The notes: generated by a model not told the origin, from the letters alone. DNA of 64,000 nt from Citrus sinensis (GCF_022201045.2 NC_068560.1:24755501-24819500); one strand, 5' to 3'. Counted from the first letter of the stretch, positions 50,791-64,000 are shown. Numbers and translations: made by a program.

Positions 50791-52607
50791 GGGTTTGCCT
50801 ACCGTGCAACGGTTGCACGGTATCCCATTTTTTGTCTTTTTTCAACTCAGCCAATGGATCAATGGTTAAAGTGTTCAACGGCAAGGATGTGTTCAATTGG
50901 TTATTAACACTTAAGTCCTTACTGTTTATTATAAAATCATAAAAGTTAAAAGTTTTTAAATATTCACTTACATAATTTTTGTTGTTTTAATTTTTTTTAA
51001 AGTTTGATCCATTGACTTAATTTGATCATAAAAATAATTGATGGTGTAAATATAATAATGTAATATCACATAAAATTTTTAAACACATGAAAATTTGATA
51101 AATGTAAATAATATTTTTTGTTATATAATATATATTTAATGTAAAATAAATAAATTGAATATGTTTTAAGAATATAGGTTATTAACCTTTATACTTTAGA
51201 AAATTATAAAATAAAAAAGGTGAAATTTCAAAATAAGAAACATGTAAAAAGTCTTAGGTTGTAAATTTTTATTATTTTAATATTACAAAACTTTACTTTT
51301 TTATTACATTTTTGTTTTTAGCATTAGTTGACATGTTAGTTTATTTATACATACAATATGTTAATTTACCTATAAAATATCAATATATATATAGCCCAAC
51401 AAAGTTATAGAAAGATAAATAAAGAATAACATAAAAGGAAGTTAGTTTATTTTTTTAAGAATATTTCAAAAGCATTTGAGCTTTATATTTCTTGAGAATT
51501 ATCATTTTTTAAGATATTTGAGCTTGTGAATCTTGTTATAATGATAATTTATTATTTATTCTTGATTAAAAATAATTGAATAGTAAATTTATTGATTTCC
51601 AAATGCTCTTTTAAATATAGGGTGGTTGGTTAATTTTTATTGTATTAGCCTAAATTTTGTGATAATAGCTAATCAACCATTGTAAAAGATCTACTAGGAT
51701 TATTTTTACTTTCTCTACATCCCTCTAGACCATTATCACTTAAAAAGTTAAAGGTCCGTCTGGCACACTGTATTATATTGTATTATGTAATGCACATGTA
51801 TTATATTATATTATATTACATTAGCAGTATATTATAATAATTATAATAAAATTATGCAACATTTGGTAATTGGTATTATCATGTACTGCATTAATTTTGT
51901 ACTAATATTAAACTAAAATTATTTAAATTTATTATTAATTATATTAAATTATTATTTTCATATTAATTATTTTTAAATAAATATAATATGATATAATAAA
52001 ATAATATTATAGTTTAATTTATTTTTTTATTTTTTATAATAAAAATAAAAAATAATTAAAATATATGTAATGCTTAATTAAGGCTAAATAATAATAATGA
52101 CAGTGGTATTATTTAATAGTTAAAACAAAAAAAAATTATAAAGTTTAATGATGATGATGACGACGACGACAACAACATTAATATAAATATAATAATTAGA
52201 ATAATAAGATTAATAAATTTATTAATATTAATAAAATAATAATTCAATAATAATTCAGTAATAAATTTAATATATTTTAAAAATAGTGACGGTAATAAAA
52301 TCAATAAATAATAATAATAATAATAATAATAACTAATTAAAGCAATCATAACAATTAAAATAATAAATTTTAATAATAATAATAATAATAATAATAATGA
52401 CATTAATAAATAATAATAATAACAGTTAAAATTTTTTTCAAAAGTCATTTTATAATTTTATCCAGAAAAAAAGGACCTATATATAAAGATTTGTAACTTA
52501 TAGTATCTATTCAGTTTTCTTATAAATATAGGGTAGTGTAGTGTAATTGTTGGAAAAAGACAAAATTTAGTTGTACCGTGTAACGGTTGCACGGAAAGGG
52601 CAGACCC
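50791..52607. mobile_element. Mutator-like element, 1817 bp, non-coding
   Basis: A 9-bp target duplication TAGAAAAAT flanks it (50,782-50,790 and 52,608-52,616). Terminal inverted repeats of about 50 bp: left GGGTTTGCCTACCGTGCAAC, right on the minus strand GGGTCTGCCCTTTCCGTGCA, both reaching TTTTGTCTTTTT. Each end also holds a small palindrome ACCGTGCAACGGTTGCACGGT. The interior is extremely AT-rich with (TAA)n microsatellites (52,300-52,420), and a possible nested MITE begins near 51,750 (ggtccgtctggcacactg). No transposase. Confidence 0.88.
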
Positions 52608-53299
52608 TAGAAAAATATATATATCTTTTCAATTTATATATTTTGTAAATTTAACTACGACACTTTAACATAGTATTGTGGCGATGAATATTGTAATTGA
52701 GTACTGTCACATGATCAAATTTTTTTTTTTTAACTTTTTTACCATTTCAATGTGTTCAAGCGAAGGTGTGCTAAGGGAACTGCTACCAAACCTTTTCATT
52801 TCATCGCCATCGGGTTCTTTTAGACATGTTTTTTTAAGTACAACTGTACAAGTAACGCAATTTCACTGTAATGCCAACGTGGCAAAAACGCTTTGGATAT
52901 TTATTTAGCTTACGGTAGTCTCATCGCAGAGGATGAGAGCGCTTGAGCCTTTTTTTAACGGTGCCACAGAGAAACTGAAGACTTGCCGTCGACGGTAAAA
53001 ATTGCAATAATGACTGGTAGAAACAGCCTTTTTAGGCCGTTGGATTTAAAAATTGCAAAAATATGTAGCATAGATTTGCCACAAAGTACAAAGGTGATAA
53101 CTAACTACAACTAGGAAGTTGGAACTTGGAACCTTCCTAAAGCAATTTAGCATCTTGCTTTTGTTGTACTTTCTCTCTATGAAAAAAAAAATAAGTTTTT
53201 CTTTTTATATTTAATTTGAAGAAATTGTGTCAAAAGAGAATGTGAGATAAAAAAGAGGTAAAAATATGGAAAACTCATATTGAGATGTAAAACTATCGG

Positions 53300-53640
53300 A
53301 GACATGCAACAGCCGCCACACAATGTTTGATATTATTTGTGTTGGGCTCGGGGGTTGAGATTTTGCTTTTAGATCACACCACACCACTCATAAGATATCG
53401 TAGCATTTAATAGGCTCATCATATGTAGCCCACCAACCAATTCTAACCCGGGAATGCGAGATTCTGACGCCTCTCATTCTACGATGTAGCCATCTATCTC
53501 ATTCTTAGGAGGGCAAAGAGTCTCATGTGCGCTAGGCCCTTGGGCTCACACAACTGACTTGTTTGCAGTAGGCCCCAAGGGACACCACACTGGACATCCG
53601 TGTCGACACTAGTGTGGACAATTAATTGACTATGCTAAAA
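53300..53640. repeat. GC-richer block, possible decayed LTR or TRIM
   Basis: A moderately GC-rich stretch inside AT-rich DNA (ttgggctcgggggttgagat, gcccaccaaccaattctaac, ctaggcccttgggctcacac). Word usage resembles plant LTR or TRIM sequences, and it shares cccaccaacc with the repeat at 13,840. Boundaries and target duplications were not found. Confidence 0.3.
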
Positions 53641-54164
53641 AAAAAAAATCATTTTTTTCATAATTTTTTAAAAATATTATTTGAATAGGGCAAGTTTATA
53701 AGAAATTTGATGTTATGGGTAATTTTTATTTATAATTTTCTTCGTAACAAATTAAGTTTCTAGATTTGCCCCTAATCACATACACTGTATGTGATTATCT
53801 ATTTCCCAAACTGTGGGTTCATTAGCTCCGACATTGATATCATTTGTACCAACTCACCTCACCAAATACGATATTATTTCCTTTAAATTAGGCTCCGTAT
53901 ACTTTTAGATCAACTCAAAAAGTCTCGTATATTCTTTGAGAAATGACCCGGTATAACCCAATAATTATTTTTAACTCAATAATGTGTGATTCAACAACCC
54001 TACCATAAAGTGTTACGAGATCTTTCGGTCTTGAAAGTTTTACGCAGTATGTAATTATTGTGCGATTTGTTATTTTAAAATAAATTGGTAAGTTTTGAAG
54101 TGGTAAGGTAGCTTTCTTCTCTTAATTTTAATTTAAAAATTAATGTCAAGAATTTGTAATAAGT

Positions 54165-54795
54165 ATAGGGCCAGTTTGGTAATACTGTAGTTTTTAAAAT
54201 AATTGTTGTTAGTTATGCTGTAGAAATAATCAGTTGTTAAGAGAATTATTTAAATGTTTGGTAATATTTAATTTTAAAATTCCTATGAAGTTTAAAAGTA
54301 ATTATATGTGTTTGATAAATTTTACTGTTAAACTGCTGTAAGAATATAAATGACTGAATTGAATATAGTATTAAATAAAATTTATTTAAACATTTATAAA
54401 TATGTATATAAAATATTTTTCTGTATATGTATAATAATTGATAACTAAAATAAATATATTATACTATTATTTTTTATTTTGTTATGTCAATATAATTGGT
54501 ATAATAATAATTTCTTTAAAGTTAGTGATTTTTATTTTCTAATTGATAAGGAGAATTTAGGATTTTTATAATATATATGAGGATATAATGGAGTTATATT
54601 AATTGTAAAAAGTGATTTTTAAAATTAAATTTTGAAAAACTACTCATTTTCTACTTTTCAAAATCTACTCTAGGACGGGTAATGTTATCAAAAGTGATTT
54701 TAGAAAAAACTTATTAAACACTAAATTAGTTTTTAACTTTTTAAAATTGCTTTTAACCCTCCCAAAAATAATCCCAAACTAGGTCTTATAGTTAG
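54165..54795. mobile_element. MITE-like element, unclassified
   Basis: Left end tagggccagtttggtaatac; the right end, on the minus strand, is AGACCTAGTTTGGGATTATT. The 'AGTTTGG' inverted ends and AT-rich non-coding interior fit a MITE, but a clean target duplication is not seen. Confidence 0.45.
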
Positions 54796-55049
54796 CATCT
54801 TTAGTTCATATTTTATTCTTCTCTTCATTCTTATCCCATCCGTTGACATTTCTCTCAAAAAATTTTGTTTCAATATGAAAATTTCATGATAATTAGTTAT
54901 TACTTGTTGGAGATGAAAATGGGAAGGGAATTTGCGTCAAGTCCATCACCCCCCGATGTTTATCTTTGTGTTATAATATGTGACAATTAAATACAAGAAA
55001 ATTCAGTGATGTCATTATTAAAATTGCAGCATCAATGTCGTGGTAAACA

Positions 55050-55170
55050 TAAATTTTGCAAAATACACATAAGACTAGTAAATGAAAGGTAAAACAAGTA
55101 AATTAATATGAGAGTGGTAAATAAGTGTTTTAAAATTGTAAACAAAACAAACACTTGTAAAAATAATATA
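55050..55170 (-). repeat. inverted single unit of the 155-bp array
   Basis: Contains aatgaaaggtaaaacaagta and gagtggtaaa, the reverse complement of the unit that is tandemly repeated at 55,760-56,870. Confidence 0.7.
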
Positions 55171-55759
55171 AAAAATATAAATCAATATTAAACTTTAATT
55201 TAAAAATATATATTACTTATTTAATTTATTTGAGCAAAAAAAAAATTCTCATTAATTAAAAAAAAGTTGTATTGAAAACAATTGAAATAAGTTTTACTAA
55301 ATTAGTTTAATCATAAGTTCTATATTCATGATAGGACATTCATAAAAAAAAATCACTTTCTGTTATAGTATTTGTTTACTTTACAAGATAATTAAGTGAA
55401 ATTATTTTTCTTGATGTGGATCAAGCCAAAACAAAATAAAAATACATTCTTATATTACTAGATATATATGAAATATCAATAAAATTGGATCTAATTTTTA
55501 GTTTTATACATATTTCATATATTTTCAAACTTTACTTCTTGCTTTGAAGTTACTGTCGAGGAGGTTTAGAAGAATGCAAAATCAGTTATCTTACAAACAA
55601 TTTTGAAAAATATAAAAAAAAGGTTTTCCAAAATTTGATTTTAAGAATAAATTTTATCCTTAATAAAATTTCACATATATTATCACATGTATTATATAAA
55701 CCCAAAATTATTATTATTCAGTTTGGAAATAAAAAAAAGTACATATTTAAGTAATCATT

Positions 55760-56870
55760 ATTTTAATGAATTTTATTTTGTATTTGTAAGTTTTTATTTT
55801 TTTCAATTACTCTTACAATATTTACTTGTTTTACATTTCATTTATAAATCTTCTATTTTATTTGTATAATCTGTATGTTATTTTACACTTAATATTGTTC
55901 TAAAAGTTTTATGATACTTTTGTAAATTTATGTTATGTTTACTACTAATACAACATTTTACCCACTCTTACGTTAATATACTTGTTTTACTTTTTATTTA
56001 CAGGTCTTATATTTTATTTACTTAATTTACACTTAATGTTGATTTACAAGTTTTATATTAAATCTTTAAATTTATGTTTTGTTTGCCAATATTACATCAT
56101 TTTACCACTCCAATGTTAATTTTATTTACATGAGTTATTTTTAATTTTCTTAATTATGTTTTGTTTTACACTTAATGCTTATTTATAAGTTTTATATGAT
56201 ATTAATAAGTTTTTGTTTTGTTTACCAATGATATATTAATTTACCACTCCTATGTTGATTTACTTATTTACCTTTCATTTACAAATCTTATATTCCATTT
56301 GCATCATTTATATTTTATTTTACACTTAATGTTGATCTACAAGTTTAATATTATATTTATAAGTTTTTGTTTTATTTACCAATAATACATCAATTTAGCA
56401 CTCTTATGTTGATTCACTTGTTTTGCCTTCTATTTATAAGTATTATGTTTTATTTACTTAATTTACGGTTTTTTGACACTTAATATTGATTTACAAATTT
56501 AATTTATGTTACGTCTATAAGTTTTTGTTTTGCTTACCAGTATTACACTAATTTATCATTCCTATATTAATTAGTTTGTTTTATCTTCCATTTATAAGTC
56601 TTATGTTTTATTTACTTAATTTATGTTTTTTTACACTTAATATTGATTTACAAATTTTATATTACATTTATAAGTTTTTATTTTGCTTACCAGTATTACA
56701 CTAATTTACCATTCCTATATTGATTAGCTTGTTTTATCTTTCATTTACAAGTTTTATGTTTTATTTACATAATTTATATTTTATTTTACATTTAATTTTG
56801 ATTTAGAAGTTTTATGTTAAATTTATGTCTTATATTTTATTTATATAATTTATATTAAATTACGGTATTA
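55760..56870 (+). repeat. AT-rich tandem array, ~155-bp period, 6-7 units
   Basis: The anchor tacacttaat occurs near 55,885, 56,029, 56,168, 56,322, 56,476, 56,632 and (as tacatttaat) 56,788, giving spacings of about 144, 139, 154, 154, 156 and 156. Each unit carries the ordered words tttataagtttttgtttt, taccaatatta/taccagtatta, taccactcctatgttgatt, ttgttttacctt, catttacaagtctta and tttatttacttaattta. The later units are more alike than the first two. Confidence 0.88.
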
Positions 56871-56879
56871 ATGCGTGAT

Positions 56880-59800
56880 TTTAGTTATAACATTATAGAT
56901 TGATCCATACATAAATACAAATCAAAGGCATCCTGAGTTTTCAAACTCATTGCATCATGATATTAATTATCCTATCAATTCATAACAAAATGGTCATTGT
57001 TTGCGTGAACGAAACTAACTCCACGTTTGATTTTTTTGCTCCAGAAAAAAAAAAAAAAGAAAATTAGTTGTTATATAAAATTCTCATGTATGATTATCTC
57101 ATTTAATTAAGATGACTACAAATGAAGTTAAAGACGAAATGACATCCTTTTCAGCCCATTCTAGAAATTTGACAAGATTGACATCATTAACGTGAATGAA
57201 AATAACGCCGTATTTGAATTATATTTGCCCAATTAATGTGATGAATTATGTTGTCCAGGCAATTACTCATGCATAAAGCCATTTTATTATTATTATTATT
57301 ATCATCATCAAAGCAATTGACTTTGTTATGCTCATGTCTTTCTCTTGAATAATGAATGGACAATATAGTTACATGCATGTCATAATTGTCTTTTCAACAT
57401 GCTGTGACATGAGTTTGTTTGCGCACAATTGCACGATCACGATGTATGGATGGAATTAATTTCTTCACCATTCATTATTGTGTTTCTTTCTTTCTTTCTT
57501 TCTTTTTTTTTTTTTTTTTGGCTTCCCACAACAATCGTAAGGCAAGCCACCCACCCACCCACCCACTATTTCGAAAAGCAATTCTTGTACATCTATTTTA
57601 TGATAATTGCACTTTTTGGTACTTCAAAATTAGTTAATTACAGGTAATTAAAATAACATTATTGTATATTGGCCCGTATTTTATGGTACAAAATTTAAAG
57701 GTTTGATTCTTTTTTTTTTTAAAAAAAATCACATTTATTTAACATTTTGAAAACAAAAACTCTTTTGGATACATCAAATTCAAAACGAAAGATAAGATAC
57801 TTTCTTACAAATAAATTTGTTATTATAAGTGAGAATCAAGCTTACTATTAGCCATTGCCGTTTAAAAGACCCGTTATGTTATGTATAGCATCTTGAGTAA
57901 TGATATATGTACAACGATAGGGGATAAAAATGAGGATAACATAAATAAAATAGTAATTCGTGCACATAAAGAGAAAATCAAGAGTGTGTTTGGTAATGTT
58001 TTTAGTTTGTTGTTTTTTGTTTTGTGACAAGCAAAATGGATAAAACTTATTTGGTGGACTCATTTTTTAGGAAAATGCTACGGTTACAAGGAATGAACAA
58101 TTTCCGTCCTTTAAAAGTTTGTGAAGAAAACTAGAAAACACCATATTAACATTCTTAAATTTGTGTTCTCCGCCAGAAGTCTCACAAATTTGACTTTAAA
58201 TAATTGTTGCAATAAATTTCGTAAATCCTACAATAAAGATATCTTATTTACATTATTATAATATATGATAAGAATATGTAATATAATTACAAATTGATTT
58301 ATATCTTAAATATTATTATGTTATAGATATAATTTATATACACAATAAAAAATACATTATTATTTTGAAAAAATAAAAAATAACTATTTTTGGAGGAATA
58401 GTTAAAAAGTAATATACAATACATATGGTTTTCTAACTAAATAAAATTTTTAATGACATAATATATTTTTATATTTATTATATTACATTATGATATTTTA
58501 TAGATAGTTTTATATTTATCTACTAAATTAAAATCTGACCATTTTGAAAAATGATACTTTATAACAATAACTCACAGAAAATATAATGCAACTAATAAGA
58601 AAAAAATAAATAATAAGTAATTCTTTACTCTCTCTCACTGTTCTAATTTTTTCAAACAAAAAATAAATATATTTTCACTGTTTTCATTTTCATATTTCAG
58701 ATAAATAACCAAACATATATATTTTTTCCAATCAAATAATTAATAGTGGATTCGCATCATTCATAAATCATAATAGTTTTTTTGACTGTTAATAAAATAA
58801 CCGAAGCAAATGTGTTTCATATTTCCTTTAGACCATTTCACTCAAGTGCAACAATACCACGCAATAATTCACTACTTTACGTGAAATTAATCCGCGACTC
58901 ACCTTCAACGATCAGCACTTTGACCAACTTCAACTTGATTGCTTTTTTTTTTTTGTTTTTTTTTAAATGCAATTTTAGTTGGATGGTATTATTTTTTTTT
59001 CTCTTTAATATCAACAGAATTAGATTGAATATTTTATTTTTGTTACTAAAAATCAAAATGGGATTACACACAACTTTAATGGCCTTTTCTTTTTCATTTA
59101 AATTTTTAAAAAAAGTGATTTTCTTAATACGTTGTTATTGTAGAGGAATATTAATTACATCGTATAAAAATAAATGACAAGAATCAAAGGGATTTTGCTC
59201 TTGAGAACGGAGAAGGGAGAACTATCAAAAGGTGAATTCAAATGCCATGATGTGCTCGCAGGCTTCAGCAGAAGGAAAAGGTAAGGAACTGACGAGCACA
59301 ACAACTGGTCCAACAAGCAACATCGAATGTATCTTCAACGTGGCCTTATTTTTTTTACTTTTAGAAGAATGTTCTCCCGCACGAAGTTTCGCCCTTTACG
59401 GCGGGCGCAACTTCACGCGGAGTCGAGTTTTTATTGGGGGAGTTTACTACTCGGGAAGTCGCTCGCTGAACGTAACCTCAACTTTTAATTAGTTAAAATT
59501 TTATAATAATAATAATTGTCTAATGGAAATTTGGCCTTACTTTTTCATGATCCCATAGAACTAAAATTATAAAGGTCACATCACTAATGCTAAATTATCT
59601 TACAATCCCACAAACGCACAGAATTTTTATACAAATTCACGTGTCATTTAAAATATTCTTAATAGGGTTTTATATATATATATATAAAAACTTTAATATG
59701 ATTAATTAAAATTACGTGGGCTACTTAATGACACTCTGGTTTATATATAATATTTGACAGTTTTATTGTCGCGTCTTTAAATCGATGTAAGAAGATTCAG

Positions 59801-60290
59801 TTTGTAAATCTCAAGTCAAATTACTAGATTTCCTATCTTCGAACTCAAATCACGAATAAAAAAAAAAAAAAAAAGAAAGTAGAGAATTGAGAGTTCAAAA
59901 ATTGACATCGTATTAATTTATTACAATAAAAATATTATTTTTCGTGTGGCTGTTAGTTAGTTTGACTAATAAAACCTTTTTAAGAATTAAGATGATTTAT
60001 AAAGTCTACTGCTCATAAGAATTAGATTTTTGTTAAGCCACTAATAAGGAAAAAAAGATTTTACCATCAATTTTTTGCCTCCTTACGTATTCAATATTGA
60101 AATTTTACAAGAGCTAAATTTTAATTAATTAGTTAGGCAATAAACAATGCAATTTAATTGACATAAAAAAAAAGGTGGTCTCAAAACAAGGTGGGCCTAT
60201 TACGAGACTTCCATTTATTAAGATGAAACTATTAGTTGTTTTAATAGATCAAATTCTCTTGTTCTATAGCAAAATAAAAATTAATAAACC
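56880..60290. other. long gene-free AT-rich stretch
   Basis: No supported gene. Contents seen: a TTTC run and T tract at 57,483-57,520, a CACC run at 57,548-57,566, and a possible MITE around 57,975-58,715 (gtgtttggtaatgtttt at the left, aaccaaacat at the right). A more GC-rich island lies at 59,160-59,490 with an open frame that matches nothing I know. Confidence 0.4.
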
Positions 60291-60294
60291 ATTT

Positions 60295-60571
60295 AGGGGT
60301 GTGTTTTGGATTGAAGTGCTGTAACTTTTAAGCTGCAGTTGTTGTGGAAAAAAAATTATAATTATAAAATAAACGTTAGTAATATGTAGTAAATATAAAT
60401 TTTAAATAATAATTTTAATAAAATTATTAAAGATATAAAAGATTTTTCATGATATAAGTAAAAAAATATATTAACATAACTTCGAAGTTACAGCAGTTAA
60501 TATTTACCAAACACTTTAATATTGGAACTTGAAAGGTACAGATGTCCAACCTCAATCCCAAACGTAGCCTA
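60295..60571. mobile_element. MITE-like element, ~277 bp
   Basis: Left end AGGGGTGTGTTTTGGATTGA and right end (minus strand) AGGCTACGTTTGGGATTGAG are related. Inner parts also pair (gtgctgtaactttt near the left; acttcgaagttacagcag near the right). A clean target duplication was not resolved. Confidence 0.5.
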
Positions 60572-61584
60572 GATCACTCCCAACTAGTAAATATATTATC
60601 TAAAAAATGATAAAAGCCATATAGAAAGAGTCAAAAAAATTCACTAAATATTTTTTTTTTAAAAGTGAACGCGGCGTCGTTTTGCCTGCGCTTATGACAG
60701 ATAGATAAGGCCTTCATTTTTCCTTTTTTCATTTTTCATTTTTTTTAATTTTCTCACATAATATAAGAGGAGGGTTTTGACTTTTCACACTTTCTCGTTT
60801 CTGTTTTTCAGTCTGTTCAGGATTGTAAATTTATTTTCTTCATTAATTAAAAAAATTCCCAGTCTCTTCTCCATTTTCTTTTTTGAAACAAAATTCTTAG
60901 GGTTTACTTCAATTTCTCCTTCGATTGATTTCTTAAACTACTGGTGCGTTAATTTAATTTTTGTTTATTCGAACTGTTGTTATTAGTATTTCAATTGTCA
61001 ATATTTTTCCGATCATTGAATAAGCTCTGTTTTGTAATGCTTTAATCTTGAACGAGCTGATTTCATATGCCCGCATTAGCTTTCTCGAATTACCTCATTT
61101 CCTCGCTTAATTTTAAGGTTTAGATTTGCATTTGTTCGATTAGATGATGATTTATAGTAATTCGAGATTGTCGTGATTGTAGTTTCATTCATTTTTACTG
61201 CCAACATTTTGTTTCGATAAAACGATTGTAAATTGTTACTAGTATGCATATTTCACTTGTAGTATTGTTAGAGTTTTTGTGAATATTTCGTGTATTCTTT
61301 GCATTTTGGTCTAGTTTTTGTATTTATTTTGTTACTTAAATCTATATTGGTCAACTCTTTGTGCAACTGATCACTGTCACAAGGGTTAGGTATATGGATA
61401 TATGTTTGTAAATGTAGTATGTGATCTTTGTTAAGTGAATGCTATTCCTGGCATAAAGGACCATTGGAGATTTTTCATATTCTGGCGGCGGCTTAAAAGA
61501 ATTGATATGGTGATAGCTTTTTCATTTTTTCCAGTTTTATTGTTGACATACTGTTTGTTCATATTTGTTTCAGGGGTTGTTGCA

Positions 61585-63769
61585 ATGCACCGCGTGGGTA
61601 GTGCGGGTAACAATGCCAATTCTACTCGCCCCCGTAAAGAGAAGAGGTTGACATATGTGTTGAATAATTCTGATGACACCAAGGTGAAGTGAATTTGTGA
61701 TTCTTTTAGTTTTTTATAGTATTTTTTTTGTTTTCAAACTCTGAAGAGCATGAGGCCCTTTGTCGATCGTATGCTTTCCTAGATCTTGAATAATGTGCCT
61801 TTTCCATTTAAGCTAATTATATGTTTGGTTGATTGGTAGGATTGTAAATTGGTTGCCAAGCACTTAGTCGATTCAGTTGATACTTGTTTGCCTTTGCCTT
61901 TTCATATTGGAAAAATAACCGGAGTTTAAATACATTACTGTGGCAAATAAAACCTTTATCAAATCATTGAAGTATGACTTAGAAACTTCATACATGTGTA
62001 TTATGGTACCTAAAATTATATTAGATAACTTTTTCTATAGCATTGGGCTTTTTTATTATGGAAACCGATGTATTTTTTATACTATTGATGACTTCATTAA
62101 TGTTAGCAAAGTTGTAGTTCCTCATGTTGCTCTTTTTGGAATTCTTCTCTTGTAGCATTGTGCTGGCATAAATTGTTTGGCTGTATTGAAGTCATCTGTA
62201 TCCAATGGGGTTGATTACCTGTTCACTGGCAGTCGTGATGGCACATTAAAGAGATGGTCACTTGCTGATGATGTTGGAAGTTGCTCTGCAACATTTGAGT
62301 CGCATGTTGACTGGGTACATTCTTTTTTCATGTGGTTTTTTATTGTTCATCAAGTATGACTACCAGCAGGCCTTAGCTAAGTTGGCATTTATAAAAATTT
62401 TGTCACATACTTAGTTTAAGATTGCATTGGAGCAAATTTGAGTTGAATCTTCATCCACTGGAATTTTTTTTAAAGTAATTATTTTGAATCTATTATTAAA
62501 AATTAACACGTCCTCAAACACGCACCTGCAAGAAAGAAAAGGAGTATTAGACATGAACACCAGAATTTTTATTTGTTAAATACACATCTAAGATTGAGGT
62601 AGAGAGCCTTCTAGATCTTCGTATGGAACTAGAAAATGGACCTATCTTCTATCATGGTATATTAATACAATACAATTGTATATTTGAATGCATAAATATC
62701 TAGCTGCCCTTGCATATAAGGGGAATGTCTATGGTTCTGCAGGTAAATGACGCTGTCCTTGTAGGTGATAATACTCTTGTTTCCTGCTCTTCAGACACCA
62801 CCCTCAAGGTTTGTTAATTTGGTTTTGCCGATTTTCTAATATGTTTACTATGCTTGGCTGTTTCTTGTTGATTGATTTGGTTATTTTGTTTTTCTTTCTT
62901 TTCGGTTGATATACTCCAGACATGGAATTGCTCGTCTGATGGAACTTGTATAAGGACTCTCCGTCAGCACTCTGACTATGTTACTTGTCTCGCTGCAGCA
63001 GAAAAAAATGTAATTTCTATGTCAAATCTTTCGTGGATCTTAGTAACTACATTGATGAAAGGTTCCTTTCAGAGAAATCTTTCTATTTAAGTTTTATATT
63101 CAATTCGATGGCAAAAATTGCTTTTGGACATGTAGTTTCTGTCATTACTATTTTCGTTTTCTGATCCTCTTTTAGTATCATGCATTTTAGAGCAATATTG
63201 TTGCATCTGGTGGTCTTGGTGCGGAGGTTTTCATATGGGATATAGAAGCTGCCCTTGCTCCATCGAAATCAGGTGATGCCATGGAAGATGATTGTTCAAC
63301 TGGTATCAATGGTTCTGGGAATTCGTTACCAGTAACAAGTCTACGGACCATTGGTTCAAGCAACAGCATTTCAGCACACACAAGTCAGTCTCAAGGATAC
63401 GTCCCAATTGCTGCCAAAGGCCATAAGGAGTCTGTCTATGCATTGGCCATGAATGATAGTGGAAACCTTCTGGTTTCTGGTGGAACTGAGAAGGTATAAT
63501 CCAATGTAAAGATCGTTGTTGCATTCCTTTTTTTCTGCTGCATAGGAAATTAAAGAAAGTTGCACATATTTCCTTCTTTTGTTGTTCAACTCTTATTATT
63601 TTAGTGATTAGATGGTTTGAAAGGGTTTCTAATGGAGACTAATTTTGTGCATCCTGTCATGCTTCCTCTAGGTTGTACGTGTATGGGATCCAAGGACTGG
63701 TTCAAAAACTATTAAGCTTAGAGGGCATACAGATAATATTCGATCTCTGCTCCTAGATTCTACTGGAAG
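61585..63769 (+). CDS. WDR48: WD40 protein of the WDR48/LRS1 type, 3' end outside window
   Basis: Six coding exons are visible: 61585-61683, 62156-62314, 62743-62808, 62920-63009, 63191-63493, 63672-63769. They give 271 codons in frame, then the gene continues past the window. The leader probably includes an upstream exon ending near 60,942 (CTG/GTGCG) with an acceptor at 61,573, so the ATG is close to the start of the second exon. The N-terminus [10 protein letters not shown]...[10 protein letters not shown] is characteristic of the family. WD repeats follow ([91 protein letters not shown]). WDR48 (UAF1) activates USP1-type deubiquitinases in animals; the Arabidopsis counterpart is known as LRS1. 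A Ser/Gly-rich insert separates repeats in exon 5. Confidence 0.93.
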
Positions 63770-64000
63770 GTTAGTTGAATGGAGTCTGTAGTTATCTAAT
63801 GTTATGAAAATATTTCTCAAATAGTTACTAGGGGGAGAAAGTGTGTGATGCAATTCAGTGCATGTCATAGCATGAGTGACAGATATGATAAGGTGATTGG
63901 GATGTGTGCAAAAAGTTATAATGGCAACTCAATTCAAATGCCTTCTCTGAGAGTAAAAAACAAATTTGGGTTATACTGATAAAACGAAGGGTGGGGGTAA

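Noticed and set aside
52113..52448. 111-residue Leu/Tyr/Ser-rich minus frame
   Set aside because: Translation of AT trinucleotide microsatellites; low complexity only.
59232..59492. 86-residue plus frame in the GC-rich island
   Set aside because: No known motif and no supporting exon structure; kept only as an unexplained island.

Overview
This is a eudicot plant nuclear window. The protein-coding genes have many short GT-AG introns, the DNA between genes is AT-rich and full of plant transposon families, and the proteins are typical plant ones (EDR1-domain Raf-like kinase, SDE3 helicase, PPR-DYW protein, kinesin-14). A Citrus-like genome is my best guess, from general resemblance only; nothing in the window proves the genus.

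Layout. 1-12,300 is gene-dense: the 3' part of a Raf-like MAPKKK (+), an intronless GNAT acetyltransferase (-) and an SDE3 RNA-silencing helicase (-). 12,300-34,300 is accessory DNA. It holds a cluster of small secreted cysteine-rich (defensin-like) peptide genes, mostly broken, and a second small peptide family, arranged as inverted duplications. These are interleaved with two solo LTRs, a 3.8-kb CACTA element carrying an O-fucosyltransferase exon, a MULE and three SINEs. 34,400-36,409 is an intronless PPR-DYW editing factor (-). 36,709-38,361 is a Pack-MULE with a captured coding segment and an array of short palindromes. 39,491-49,350 is again gene-dense, all genes on the minus strand: a SEC-C motif protein with a likely mitochondrial presequence, a membrane-anchored methyltransferase and a kinesin-14. 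Between them lie a tRNA-Leu(CAA) (+), a 5'-truncated LINE and an hAT-type element. 49,900-60,600 has no convincing gene; it holds a third MULE, MITE-like elements and a ~155-bp tandem array. 61,585 to the end is the 5' part of a WDR48/LRS1-type WD40 gene (+), which runs off the window.

The conserved genes look like independent housekeeping or regulatory loci; I see no operon-like or pathway clustering. The most notable parts are the peptide cluster, where only one defensin-like gene and one member of the second family read intact among many broken copies, and the Pack-MULE and Pack-CACTA elements with captured coding DNA. Element boundaries were set by eye from matching target-site duplications and terminal repeats. 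All splice sites were chosen from GT/AG signals and reading-frame continuity, with one GC-AG intron.
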